Source: a virus
Virus record (IMG/VR): IMGVR_UViG_3300021420_000119
Location: 1 to 23,457 of that record
Length of the DNA stretch: 23,457 nt
Direction: 5' to 3' (one strand)
This document shows, one piece after another, positions 13,613-21,556 of this stretch. Position numbers and translations under genes: made by a program. Each line of letters starts with the position of its first letter. The stretch's first letter is position 1. The notes below the pieces were generated by a model. The model was given only the letters and a program-made list of their open reading frames with translations. It made no database searches and had not been told where the DNA came from.

Positions 13613-15580
13613 ATGTCGACCATCCCGGCCAACACCATCGTTGACGTCGTTCCCAGCGTGCTCGCAGCTGGCGGTACCGGGCTCACCGGCGTCGGCCTCG
13701 TACTTACCCACAACACCCGCCTCCCCGTCGGCACGGTTCAGAACTTCGCCGCCCCCGCCGGCGTTTCCGCGTTCTTCGGCCCCAGCGACCCGCTCACGAC
13801 GACCGCCGGCTTCTACTTCGCCGGCTTCCAGGGCGCCTCGATCCAGCCGGCGTCGCTGCTGATGGCGCAGTTCCCGCAGACCGCCGTCGCCGCCTACCTG
13901 CGCGGCGGCAACATCTCTGGTCTGACGCTGCCGCAGCTCCAGGCCATCAACGGCGTGCTGACGGCGGTATTCGACGGCTACAGCCGCAGCGGCACCGTCA
14001 ACCTCGCCGCGGCGACCAGCTTCTCCAACGCCGCCTCGCTGATCCAGACCGCGCTGAACTCCGCGCTGCCGAACGAGTCCAGCGTCACCGGCTCGATCGC
14101 CCCGCAGACGGCGAGCTTTACCGGATCGATCGCAGGGAACGTCCTCACCGTAACGGCCGTCGCCGCCGGCCCGATCGTCGCCGGCGGCGCGCTCAGCGGC
14201 TCGAGCGTCGCGGCGAATACCGTAGTCAGCGGCCAGCTTACCGGCACGCCGGGCGGCATCGGTACCTACGCGGTTTCGCAGCCACAGATCCTCGCCTCCG
14301 AGGCGCTCACCGAAACCTACGGCCTGCTCAGCGTGACCGTGGTCGGTTCAGGAGCGCCGGCCGTCGGGCAGGCGCTGTCCGGTACCGGGGTCTCGGCCAA
14401 CACCTCGATCGTCTCGCTGGGTACCGGCACCGGCGGGACCGGGACGTATTACGTCAGCCCGTCGCAGACGGCGCCGTCGCAGACCATCACCGGCGCCGCG
14501 ATCGCGGCCGCTGTTACCTACGATTCCGTCTCCGGGGCGTTCGTCGTCACGTCGGGCGTTACCGGGCCGTCCTCGACGGCCGCCTTCGCCTCTGGCGCCG
14601 CGGCGGCGCTGCTGCTGCTGACGTCCGCCACCGGGGCGGTACTGTCGCAGGGCGCCGCACCCCAGACGCCATCTGCCTTCATGACGGCGCTGATCGGCCA
14701 GAACGTGAACTGGGTCAACTTCATGACCCACTTCGACCCCGACGGCGGCTCCGGCAACGCGGTCAAGCAGCAGTTCGCGGCGTGGAAGAACACGGCGCTG
14801 GGCGGCAACCGCTTCGGCTACTTCTGCTGGGACCCGGACGGCAGCCCCGCGGCGACGAGCCCGGCGGCGGCGAGCCTCGGCCAGATCCTCAAGGCCAACG
14901 GCGACAGCGGCACGCTCCTGATCTGGGAGGGCGCGTCGGGCGGCAACCCCGCAGCGACCGTCGACAACGGGCTCTGCGCCTTCGCGCTCGGCCTCGCCGC
15001 CTCAGTCAACTACCAGCAGACCAACGGCCGTACCGACTTCGCCTTCCGCCAGGGCGCCGGCCTCGTCGCGAACGTTACCGACATCAACACGGCGACGAAC
15101 CTGCTGGCCAACGGCTACTGCTTCTACGGCGCCTACGGTGCGGCGAACGCCTCGTACGTCTGGTTCCAGAACGGGCAGATCACCGGCCCGTTCGCCTGGG
15201 CGGACAGCTTCGAGACGCAGGTCTGGCTGAACAACCTCTTCCAGATCACGCTGCTGACGCTGTTCGCGAACTCGCTGTCGGTGCCGTTCACCAACGCCGG
15301 GATCGCGCTGCTCCAGCAGGCGCTCCAGTCCGTCATCGACCAGGGCCTCGCCTTCGGCGCCTTCGCCCCGAACACGCTGACGGCGTCGCAGGTCGCGCAG
15401 GTCAACGCCGCCGCCGGGGCCAACATCGCCGGCTCGCTGCAGAGCCAGGGCTACTACCTGCAAATCCTGCTGCCGCCGCAGACGGTCCAGGCGGCGCGGG
15501 GCCCGTGGTCAATGGTTTTCTTTTACATCGACCGCAATAGTGTTCAACAAATAGACCTGTCGTCTGTATTGGTCCAATGA
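13613..15580 (+). CDS. Tail sheath protein (DUF3383-type) with tandem beta modules
   Basis: A 655-aa protein. ATG 13613 was chosen for its site (AGGGGAGACT seven bases upstream) over an upstream in-frame start at 13562. The N-terminal IPANTIVDVVPSVLAAGGTG, the FAAPAGVSAFFGPSDPLTTT segment and the C-terminal part (LFQITLLTLFANSLSVPFTN, VIDQGLAFGAFAPNTL, YYLQILLPPQTVQAARGP, SVQQIDLSSVLVQ) match the DUF3383 contractile sheath family. Sheath subunits stack around the tube and contract to drive it through the envelope. Modules at residues ~169-295 are inserted in a domain likely to face outward. The last ~75 bases become AT-rich just before the HNH gene, with which the stop overlaps (ATGA). The tube gene follows that endonuclease. 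Confidence 0.85.
   Translation: MSTIPANTIVDVVPSVLAAGGTGLTGVGLVLTHNTRLPVGTVQNFAAPAGVSAFFGPSDPLTTTAGFYFAGFQGASIQPASLLMAQFPQTAVAAYLRGGNISGLTLPQLQAINGVLTAVFDGYSRSGTVNLAAATSFSNAASLIQTALNSALPNESSVTGSIAPQTASFTGSIAGNVLTVTAVAAGPIVAGGALSGSSVAANTVVSGQLTGTPGGIGTYAVSQPQILASEALTETYGLLSVTVVGSGAPAVGQALSGTGVSANTSIVSLGTGTGGTGTYYVSPSQTAPSQTITGAAIAAAVTYDSVSGAFVVTSGVTGPSSTAAFASGAAAALLLLTSATGAVLSQGAAPQTPSAFMTALIGQNVNWVNFMTHFDPDGGSGNAVKQQFAAWKNTALGGNRFGYFCWDPDGSPAATSPAAASLGQILKANGDSGTLLIWEGASGGNPAATVDNGLCAFALGLAASVNYQQTNGRTDFAFRQGAGLVANVTDINTATNLLANGYCFYGAYGAANASYVWFQNGQITGPFAWADSFETQVWLNNLFQITLLTLFANSLSVPFTNAGIALLQQALQSVIDQGLAFGAFAPNTLTASQVAQVNAAAGANIAGSLQSQGYYLQILLPPQTVQAARGPWSMVFFYIDRNSVQQIDLSSVLVQ
14117..14499 (+). 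repeat. Tandem A-B pair of beta modules in the sheath
   Basis: Module A reads [18 protein letters not shown] to GGIGTYAVSQPQ. The linker is LTETYGLLSV. Module B reads VGQALSGTGVSANTSIVSLG to GGTGTYYVSPSQ. The order, linker and wording parallel the cement protein pair at 5134-5526, pointing to a shared two-module cassette. Confidence 0.85.
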
Positions 15581-16350
15581 TGAGAACTTGCAGAGATTGC
15601 GGCATTGAAATTTCTGGACGCTCGCCACGCTGCGATGCTTGCAGAACTGCGCGCCGTCGGCAGCAAGAATATGAGGCCAATGTTCGGTATTGCGCGAGAC
15701 ATCCAGAACGGAAAAAAGCATCTTTCAAAAAGTTTTATGATGCAAATGCCGATGCGATGCGAGCGCGTCGGAGGGATTATGGAGCCGCAAACAAGGAAAA
15801 GGAAGCTTTAGCAGCCGCTCGCAGGCGCGCAGAGAATCTCGACGAAATCTTGGAACGAGAGCATCTTCTCAGACTTGAACAGCCTGACCGATTCAAAAAA
15901 TATCGCCGCACTCATTACGAGAAGCATCGCGAAAAAATCTTGGAACGGGGCCAGAAATACAAGGCCGCAAATTACGAAAGGTTGCTGGCTTACGCAGCCG
16001 ACTATTGGCGCGATCATCCAGAATTAAACCGCGCACATGCTGCAAAGCGACGTGCGGCGGAGAAGCGTGCGATGCCAATCTGGGCCGACTTCGACAAGAT
16101 GCTGGCCTTCTACAAGGAGGCGGTTCGGTTGACGCGCGAGACCGGCATCCCGCATCACGTCGATCACATCTACCCGCTTCAATCGAAAACTGTTTGCGGC
16201 TTGCATTGCCATACCAATCTTCAAGTCGTTCCGGCTACGGTGAACCTACGGAAGAAGAATCGCGTTCCAGAACTTGACGAGCTACCGCGCTGCTGCGCGT
16301 GGCCTTCCATCGTTCACTTCGAGGCTTCGAGAGGAATTATGCCATGCTGA
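15577..16350 (+). CDS. HNH homing endonuclease with N-terminal zinc ribbon
   Basis: A 257-aa protein starting ATGATG, overlapping the sheath stop. Residues 5-22 form a Cys4 ribbon (CRDCG ... CDACR). A long Lys/Arg/Glu-rich helical middle (~25-165) holds loosely repeated K-YYEKH/KFYDAN-type units, a likely DNA-contacting linker. The HNH core lies near the C-terminus: HHVDHIYPL at ~193, then VCGLHCHTNLQVVPATVNLR. The gene is AT-rich compared with sheath and tube. Its final bases overlap the tube gene's ATG. A likely free-standing homing endonuclease inserted between sheath and tube, two genes that are normally adjacent. Confidence 0.88.
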   Translation: MMRTCRDCGIEISGRSPRCDACRTARRRQQEYEANVRYCARHPERKKASFKKFYDANADAMRARRRDYGAANKEKEALAAARRRAENLDEILEREHLLRLEQPDRFKKYRRTHYEKHREKILERGQKYKAANYERLLAYAADYWRDHPELNRAHAAKRRAAEKRAMPIWADFDKMLAFYKEAVRLTRETGIPHHVDHIYPLQSKTVCGLHCHTNLQVVPATVNLRKKNRVPELDELPRCCAWPSIVHFEASRGIMPC

Positions 16351-16772
16351 CAGCTGCGAATGCCATCATCACGCTCTCGCAGGCGACGCTGTTCCCGACG
16401 CCGCAGCAGCTGCAAGGCTTCGCGGCCGACGAAGTCACCGACATGGACAACGCCAAGGTCCTCGAGCACGTCATGGGCGTCGACGGCAAACTCTCCTTCG
16501 GCTTCGTGTTCGTCGAGAGGATGCAGAACATTACGCTCCAGGCCGACTCGGCGTCGAACTCGTTCTTCGATACCATCAACCAGTACCAGGAGGCTGGCGA
16601 GACGGCGTACCCGCTGACCGGGGTCATCATCCTCCCCGCCATCGGCCTGATGTTCAACTGTACCAACGGCGGCCTCGATACCTACAACCCGATGCCCCCG
16701 GTTCGGAAGATCATCCAGCCACGCAAGTACAGGCTGGTCTGGAACAGGGTCGTCGCCAGGCCGAACTCGTAA
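16344..16772 (+). CDS. Tail tube protein (DUF3277/KPP10 ORF10-like)
   Basis: A 142-aa protein. ATG 16344 follows GAGAGGAATT and overlaps the HNH stop by 7 bases; an upstream in-frame ATG at 16299 lies within the HNH gene and is less likely. Motifs DEVTDMDNAKVLEHVMGVDG, GFVFVERMQNITLQADSASN and YPLTGVIILP fit the tail tube family of small contractile phages (DUF3277). Tube subunits form the inner hexameric channel around which the sheath polymerises. The body is in the GC-rich phage codon style, so the altered codon use seen next to other endonucleases is not seen at this start. Confidence 0.83.
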   Translation: MLTAANAIITLSQATLFPTPQQLQGFAADEVTDMDNAKVLEHVMGVDGKLSFGFVFVERMQNITLQADSASNSFFDTINQYQEAGETAYPLTGVIILPAIGLMFNCTNGGLDTYNPMPPVRKIIQPRKYRLVWNRVVARPNS

Positions 16773-16784
16773 AAAGGTGCGTCC

Positions 16785-17291
16785 ATGAGGGAAAGCGTCG
16801 TCGTCCGCGTCCCGGAGTTCCCCGCTACCCGCAACCGCGACAAGGACAAACTTTTCCGCCTTACGGAGTGGCCAGCGGCGAAGGCGGAGAACTGGGGCCT
16901 GCGCATGATGCTGGCGGCCAACAGCGGGGCCGGCGAGCTGCCGCTGAACCTCTCCGGCATCGGGCTCGACGGCATCGCCATCCTCGGCATCAATACGTTC
17001 CTCCGCGGCAACATCGCGCCCGGAACGCTGATCCCGCTGCTGGACGAACTCCTGCAGTGCGTGAGGTACATCCGCGACCAGTCGAAGCCGCACCTCGACA
17101 GCGACCTCGTCAGCGACGACGACGTCGAGGAGGTCGCCACGCGGATGTGGCTGAGGGGGGAGGTCCTCAGCCTGCACCTAAATTTTTCCGTGAGCGCGGC
17201 GTTGTCCGCGCTCTACAAGAAAATCATGATCCCGCTCCCGACGGAATCATCGAGCCAGCGAACGTCTCCAGGCGAATCGACGTTGCAGTGA
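16785..17291 (+). CDS. Tail assembly chaperone, short (G-like) product
   Basis: A 168-aa zero-frame product with ATG after AAAAAGGTG. It lies between the tube and tape measure genes, the fixed position of tail assembly chaperones in long-tailed phages. The N-terminal strand segment (ESVVVRVPEFPATRNRDKDK) is followed by helices, including WGLRMMLAANSGAG and LIPLLDELLQCVRYIRDQSK, and an acidic turn (DSDLVSDDDVEEVATRMW). The zero frame continues past the slippery site at 17180 and ends with a low-complexity Ser/Thr/Pro tail. The chaperone pair coats the tape measure during tube polymerisation and is absent from the virion. Confidence 0.8.
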   Translation: MRESVVVRVPEFPATRNRDKDKLFRLTEWPAAKAENWGLRMMLAANSGAGELPLNLSGIGLDGIAILGINTFLRGNIAPGTLIPLLDELLQCVRYIRDQSKPHLDSDLVSDDDVEEVATRMWLRGEVLSLHLNFSVSAALSALYKKIMIPLPTESSSQRTSPGESTLQ

Positions 17292-17443
17292 GGAGCAAGC
17301 TAGCGACGCTCCACGAGCTGCAGACCGTCTATAGCGTCAGGGATCTGTACGACCTCGTCGAGATAGCGGCCGTCGACGGCTACAACAGGAACCTGCTGGA
17401 GAAGAGGGCCGCCGAGGCCGCGAGGCGGGAACGGGAAGGCTGA
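16785..17443 (+). CDS. Tail assembly chaperone, long (GT-like) -1 frameshift product
   Basis: Predicted product of joining 16785-17186 to 17186-17443: 134 zero-frame residues, then 85 residues in the -1 frame, 219 in all. After the slip the sequence reads FRERGVVRALQENHD and continues to a domain-like end: LATLHELQTVYSVRDLYDLV, EIAAVDGYNRNLLEKRA, then a basic coiled tail. Leu/Asp-rich second chaperone domains of this kind are found behind the first one in many phages. An alternative is independent translation of a 51-aa protein from GTG 17288, which overlaps the short product's stop as GTGA. The slippery site and stem favour the frameshift, but both could occur. Confidence 0.72.
17180..17213 (+). 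promoter_or_regulatory. Programmed -1 ribosomal frameshift signal
   Basis: Slippery heptamer A AAT TTT (17180-17186) in the correct phase of the zero frame, a 5-nt spacer TCCGT (17187-17191), then a perfect 8-bp stem GAGCGCGG/CCGCGCTC (17192-17199 and 17206-17213) closed by a CGTTGT loop. This is the canonical layout for -1 frameshifting. The AT-rich heptamer stands out in GC-rich coding sequence. Confidence 0.82.
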
Positions 17444-17452
17444 GGAGAGCCC

Positions 17453-18895
17453 ATGCCCACGGCGATAGACGAACTCGTTGTCGAGGTCGGGCTCGACGGC
17501 AGCCGGTTCGCGGAGGGGCGCCGCGGGCTCGACGAGCAGTTCGAGCGCAGCAGGCGCTCGCTGGAGGCTTTCGGCCGCGACGTGGAGCGCAGCGGCCAGA
17601 GGATCTCCGACGTCTTCGGCTTCATGAAGCGCGGCGTCGTCGGCCTCGTCGGCGCCTTCGTCGGTGGCGAGGCGGCCGCGTTCATCGACCGCATCGCCAC
17701 GATGGACGCCCACACCAGCCGGCTGGCGCGCTCGATCGGGATCAGCACCCGGGAGCTGTCGGTCTGGCAGAACATGGTGAAGATGGTGGGCGGCACGGCG
17801 GAGGACGCCTCCTCCACGTTCGGCGGCCTCAACGACATCTTCCAACAGATGCGGATGGGCAACGCGATGCCGAGCGCCCCGTTCGCGGCCCTGCTCGGCC
17901 GGGCCGGGGTGGACTGGCGCAACGCCTCGCCGGACCAGGCCATGATGCAGATCATGCAATTTTTGGCCACGCAGTCGCCGCGCGACCAGCGGTTCTGGCT
18001 GCAGCAGATCCCCGGCATGAACGAGAACATGATGTTCTTGATGATGGAGGGCGCCAAGAACATGGCCCGCTTCCGGGAGGAGGTCGAGCGGATCGGCGTG
18101 GCCAGCGACCAAAGCGCCGCACAGGCGAAAGAGCTTCAGGAGAGGACCGGCGAATTGGACACCGCGCTCGACAACCTGGCGCGAGTCGGCTTCCCCTTGC
18201 TGACGACGGCCGCAAACGCGGTTACGGCCGCGCTCGAAGTCTTGACTACCACCACCGGCAACGACGCCATCAACGCCGTCAAGCGCGGGGCCGCCGGGGC
18301 GTGGGGTTGGCTGACGGATCCCCGGCCGGGAAGCCTGCGCGAACTGTGGGGCGCGATGACCGGAACTTCGGCGGTGACGCCGCCGTCCAGCGGCGGCAGC
18401 CGCGGCGACCGCAACAACAACCCAGGAAACGTCAAGTACGGGGCGTTCGCGATCGCCCACGGCGCCACTGGCGCCGACAGCGGCGGCTTCGCGATCTTCC
18501 CGGACTTCCACGCCGGCGCCAGCGCGGCGGCGGCGCTCCTCAACAGCGCCTACCAGGGGCTCACCTTGGCGCAGATCCAGAAGCGGTGGGTCGGCAACGT
18601 CGACGAAGGCTACCTCGGGGGGATGATGAAGGCCACCGGCCTGCGCGCTGGCGACGTGCCGAACCTGAACGATCCCAACACCGTCGCCGCGGTGATGATG
18701 GGGATTATGAGCGGCGAGGGGACGCACGTCCCGAGGGCGCCGTCGTCCTCGACCACCAACAAGACGAGCTCCGTCAACATCGGGACGATCAACGTGTCGT
18801 CGGCCAAGGCCGACCCCGCCGCCGTCGCCGACGCCATCCCCGATTCGGTGCGGCGATACTCAATGCTGGGCGGCATCAACTCGGGGCTGACGTAA
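17453..18895 (+). CDS. Short tape measure protein with RNNNPGN lysozyme-like domain
   Basis: A 480-aa protein directly after the chaperone pair. The N-terminal part (IDELVVEVGLDGSRFAEGRR, then LDEQFERSRRSLEAFGRDV) and a hydrophobic segment (KRGVVGLVGAFVGGEAAAF) are typical of tape measures. They are followed by LARSIGISTRELSVWQNMVK, seen in phage tape measure proteins. Residues ~315-415 hold an RNNNPGNVKYGAFA ... GGFAIFPDFHAG domain, related to lysozyme/transglycosylase-like domains of tail proteins that open peptidoglycan locally. I cannot identify the catalytic residue with certainty. The small size predicts a short tail, in line with minimal contractile phages. Confidence 0.8.
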   Translation: MPTAIDELVVEVGLDGSRFAEGRRGLDEQFERSRRSLEAFGRDVERSGQRISDVFGFMKRGVVGLVGAFVGGEAAAFIDRIATMDAHTSRLARSIGISTRELSVWQNMVKMVGGTAEDASSTFGGLNDIFQQMRMGNAMPSAPFAALLGRAGVDWRNASPDQAMMQIMQFLATQSPRDQRFWLQQIPGMNENMMFLMMEGAKNMARFREEVERIGVASDQSAAQAKELQERTGELDTALDNLARVGFPLLTTAANAVTAALEVLTTTTGNDAINAVKRGAAGAWGWLTDPRPGSLRELWGAMTGTSAVTPPSSGGSRGDRNNNPGNVKYGAFAIAHGATGADSGGFAIFPDFHAGASAAAALLNSAYQGLTLAQIQKRWVGNVDEGYLGGMMKATGLRAGDVPNLNDPNTVAAVMMGIMSGEGTHVPRAPSSSTTNKTSSVNIGTINVSSAKADPAAVADAIPDSVRRYSMLGGINSGLT

Positions 18896-18896
18896 G

Positions 18897-19499
18897 ATGC
18901 CGAACGTCCCCAACCTGCCCGGCGTGCCGCCGCTGAACAGCTACAGTGCCGGGGGCGTCGTGCTGCTCGCCGCTGACATCGCTGCGGCGATCTTCGGGTT
19001 CTCGACGCAGCAGTGGGGCATCTTCCTCGACGGCGAGCCGGTTCTGGCCTACGACAACCAGGTCAACTTCTCCTACTCGCAGGAGTGGAAGGTTTCGACC
19101 TACCCGGTCGAGCAGGGCGCCTTCCAGAGCTACAACAAGGTGCAGCTGCCGTCGCAGGTCCGCTGCCGCTTCTCGGCCGGGGCGTCGGCGACCAACCGGC
19201 AGGAGATGTTGCAGTCCATCGACGCCGTGATGAGCACGACGGAGCTGTACGACGTCGTGACGCCGGAGGCGGTCTACCTCGGCTACAACTTCGTGCGCCG
19301 CGAGTACGACCGCGAGGCCGCCAACGTCGGCCTCGTCTCGATCGACGTCGTCCTCGCGGAGATCATGGAGACGGCGACGGCGCCGTTCCAGAACACGCAG
19401 ACCCCGGCCGTCGCCGGCCAGGTCGGCCTCGGCAACGTCGGTGTACCGCAGACCGACGCGGCGACCCAGACCTCCGTGGCGGGACAAGGATGGAACTGA
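18897..19499 (+). CDS. Dit-like baseplate/distal tail protein
   Basis: A 200-aa protein. Residues ~50-160 (VNFSYSQEWKVSTYPVEQGA, FQSYNKVQLPSQVRCRF, then LYDVVTPEAVYLGYNFVRRE and VSIDVVLAEIMETAT) match the N-terminal domain of Dit-like phage tail proteins, in which the PVE-GA segment is conserved. These form a ring joining the tube end to the baseplate hub. A Gly/Pro-rich N-terminus and a Gln/Thr/Ala-rich C-terminus flank it. Its stop overlaps the plug gene start as TGATG. Confidence 0.75.
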   Translation: MPNVPNLPGVPPLNSYSAGGVVLLAADIAAAIFGFSTQQWGIFLDGEPVLAYDNQVNFSYSQEWKVSTYPVEQGAFQSYNKVQLPSQVRCRFSAGASATNRQEMLQSIDAVMSTTELYDVVTPEAVYLGYNFVRREYDREAANVGLVSIDVVLAEIMETATAPFQNTQTPAVAGQVGLGNVGVPQTDAATQTSVAGQGWN

Positions 19500-19807
19500 T
19501 GCAGACGATCCTCGCGCAGGCCGTCCCGAACCAGCAGATGAGCTGCCAGCTCGGCGCGCAGTCCGTCACGCTCATCATCACGCAGATGGCCTACGGCCTC
19601 TTCATGACGATCGCCGTGGCCGGGGTCACGATCCTCAACAACGCGCCGTGCCAGAACCTCAATCGCGTCGTCCGCGACGCCTACCTCGGCTTCGTCGGGG
19701 ACTTCTTGTGGTTCGACACCCAGGGCAGCAGCGACCCGGTGTACACCGGGATAGGCACCCGCTACCAACTGCTCTATCTATCCCCGGCGGACCTCGCGGC
19801 GGGCTGA
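19499..19807 (+). CDS. Baseplate plug protein (Pam3 gp18-like)
   Basis: A 102-aa protein. ATG 19499 was chosen because it forms TGATG with the previous stop and has AAGGA 8 bases upstream; ATG 19490 is the alternative. The sequence pattern (AVPNQQMSCQLGAQSVTLII, YGLFMTIAVAGVTILNNAPC, then FVGDFLWFDTQG and YQLLYLSPADL) fits the small beta-barrel plug family first seen in the cyanophage Pam3 baseplate. It would close the hub channel before contraction. It stands just before the hub gene. Confidence 0.72.
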   Translation: MQTILAQAVPNQQMSCQLGAQSVTLIITQMAYGLFMTIAVAGVTILNNAPCQNLNRVVRDAYLGFVGDFLWFDTQGSSDPVYTGIGTRYQLLYLSPADLAAG

Positions 19808-19808
19808 C

Positions 19809-20864
19809 GTGACGACGCAGATCACCATCCCGGCAACGCACTTCGCTACCGCCGAAACCCCGCAGCTGACGACCTTCGCGAGGCAGCCCAGCTTTACGCA
19901 GAAGCTGCTGAACTTCGCGGTTACCCTGGACCCGACGGCGAACGGCCAGTCGAACAGCTTCGCCGAGCTCAACGGGCTGCCGACCTCGGGGACCTTCAAC
20001 ATATCCGGCGCCCGCGCCCGCTGCAGGATCACCAACGCCGGGGCGCCGGCCGGGGGCATGGCCGACATAACGCTCTACGGCCTCTCGCTGAGCCTGATGT
20101 ACCAGCTCGCCACGCTGGGCGTCGTCGTCGATTCGGTCTCCAAGAACCAGATCATCGTCAGCGCCGGCGCGTCGAGCCTGCCCGACGCCTCCTCGGCCAA
20201 CGCGGCGCAGACGCCGGCGGGGGGATTTCCGGTCGTGTTCGGCGGCACGATCTGGTTCGCCTACGGCGACTACAGCAACATGCCGGAGACGCCGATCCGC
20301 ATCATCGCGCAGGCCGGCCTCATCAACGCCGTGAAGTCGGCGGCGCCGGCGAGCTATACCGGGCCGACGTCGATCGTCTCGATCATGGAGAGTTTCGCGC
20401 AGCAGCTCGGAGTGCCGCTGGAGAACAACGGGGTAGATGGGACGTTGGCGAGTCCGTACTTCCCCGGAACGGTGCTGCAGCAGGTCTACCAGGCGGCCGA
20501 GCACGCCAACATCAGGGCGCTGCTGGTCGACGGCGGTACCAAACTCGCGATCATGCCGAAGAACGGGTCGCGTACGTCGCTGACCAACATCCCCCTGATC
20601 TCGAAGGGCACCGGGATGGTTGGATCGCCGTCGTTCGCCCAGACCGGCTGGCTCGTCGTGAAGATGGTCTACAACCCGGACGTCGCCTTCCTCGGCAACA
20701 TCCAGGTGGAGAGCGCCGTCGTGCCGCAGGCGAACAAGACGTGGACGGTCTTCAAGCTCGACCTCGCGCTGGACACGCTGCTGCCAGACGGCGACTGGGT
20801 GGCGACCGCGCTGTGCTACCCCAAGGGCGTCAACGCACCGGCACCGCCTGTGGTGACGCAATGA
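19809..20864 (+). CDS. Baseplate hub protein
   Basis: A 351-aa protein from GTG 19809, one base after the plug stop. Motifs expected of phage hub proteins (gp27/Mu gp44/D-like) are visible: NISGARARCRITNAGAPAGG with MADITLYGLSLSLMYQLATL, VVFGGTIWFAYGDYSNMPET, PIRIIAQAGLI, TSIVSIMESFAQQLG, and a C-terminal PLISKGTGMVGSPSFAQTGW. The hub links the tube to the spike and centres the baseplate. It ends by overlapping the spike gene (ATGA), which fits their direct interaction in the virion. Confidence 0.78.
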   Translation: MTTQITIPATHFATAETPQLTTFARQPSFTQKLLNFAVTLDPTANGQSNSFAELNGLPTSGTFNISGARARCRITNAGAPAGGMADITLYGLSLSLMYQLATLGVVVDSVSKNQIIVSAGASSLPDASSANAAQTPAGGFPVVFGGTIWFAYGDYSNMPETPIRIIAQAGLINAVKSAAPASYTGPTSIVSIMESFAQQLGVPLENNGVDGTLASPYFPGTVLQQVYQAAEHANIRALLVDGGTKLAIMPKNGSRTSLTNIPLISKGTGMVGSPSFAQTGWLVVKMVYNPDVAFLGNIQVESAVVPQANKTWTVFKLDLALDTLLPDGDWVATALCYPKGVNAPAPPVVTQ

Positions 20865-21556
20865 GCGACTTCGGCTACGGCCAGATAGGCCCCGACGATG
20901 GCGCCACCGACCTCAATGCCGTGGCCGCGGTAGTAAGGCAGCTCGTCGCGCGCATCGACTCGATGAAGCTGGTCAAGGTCGTCGGGGTGCACGCGGGGTC
21001 GGGCTCCCCGCCGGCCGTCGGCACCGTCGACGTCCTTCCGCTGGTGAGCCAGATCGACGCCAACGGCTACGTCGTCCCGCACGGCACCGTGTACGGCCTC
21101 CAGTATTGGCGCTTCCAGTTCGGCCCATGGGCGATCGTCGCCGACCCCGCCGTCGACGACGTCGGCTACGTGGTCTGCGCCGACCGCGACTCCTCAGCGG
21201 TAGCGAAGAACTTGGGCCAGACCGTCGCCCCCGGCTCGCGGCGCCGCTACAACATCACCGACGGCCTCTACGTCGGCGGCTGCCTCAACCCAGTGCCCGC
21301 CGCTACGCTCCAGCTGAAGCCGGACGGCACATGGGTTCTCACCGACAAACCCGGGAACGTGCTACAAGGCGACGCGAACGGAATCACGGCGACGCCGACC
21401 AGCGGGAAGCCGTTCAAGGTGAGCGGCAACCTCCAGGTGACCGGCACCATCGCGTCGGGCGAAGGCGGGGGCGACCAGGTGAGCCTGCAGACCCATACCC
21501 ACAGCGGCGTCCAGACCGGCGGCGGAACGTCCGGGCCGCCGACGCCGGGGAGCTGA
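20861..21556 (+). CDS. Baseplate central spike protein (gp45/gpV-like) with HxH apex
   Basis: A 231-aa protein. The N-terminal part (QLVARIDSMKLVKVVGVHAG, GTVDVLPLVSQIDANG, YGLQYWRFQFGPWAIVADPA, then DVGYVVCADRDSSAV) is the OB-fold (Gp138_N-like) spike domain. It is followed by a beta-helix-type stretch (VLQGDANGITATPTSGKPFK) and a C-terminal apex QTHTHSGVQTGG. The HxH is the iron-binding tip motif of contractile-tail spikes. The spike trimer pierces the outer membrane on sheath contraction. Confidence 0.85.
   Translation: MSDFGYGQIGPDDGATDLNAVAAVVRQLVARIDSMKLVKVVGVHAGSGSPPAVGTVDVLPLVSQIDANGYVVPHGTVYGLQYWRFQFGPWAIVADPAVDDVGYVVCADRDSSAVAKNLGQTVAPGSRRRYNITDGLYVGGCLNPVPAATLQLKPDGTWVLTDKPGNVLQGDANGITATPTSGKPFKVSGNLQVTGTIASGEGGGDQVSLQTHTHSGVQTGGGTSGPPTPGS

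Noticed and set aside
5134-14499. Dispersed repeats as a CRISPR or DNA-level repeat array
   Set aside because: The repeats are in frame, vary at silent positions, encode a protein module and are kilobases apart.
17288-17443. Stand-alone 51-aa gene from GTG 17288
   Set aside because: Possible because of the GTGA overlap, but the slippery site and stem make the frameshift fusion the better single explanation; kept as an alternative in the fusion entry.
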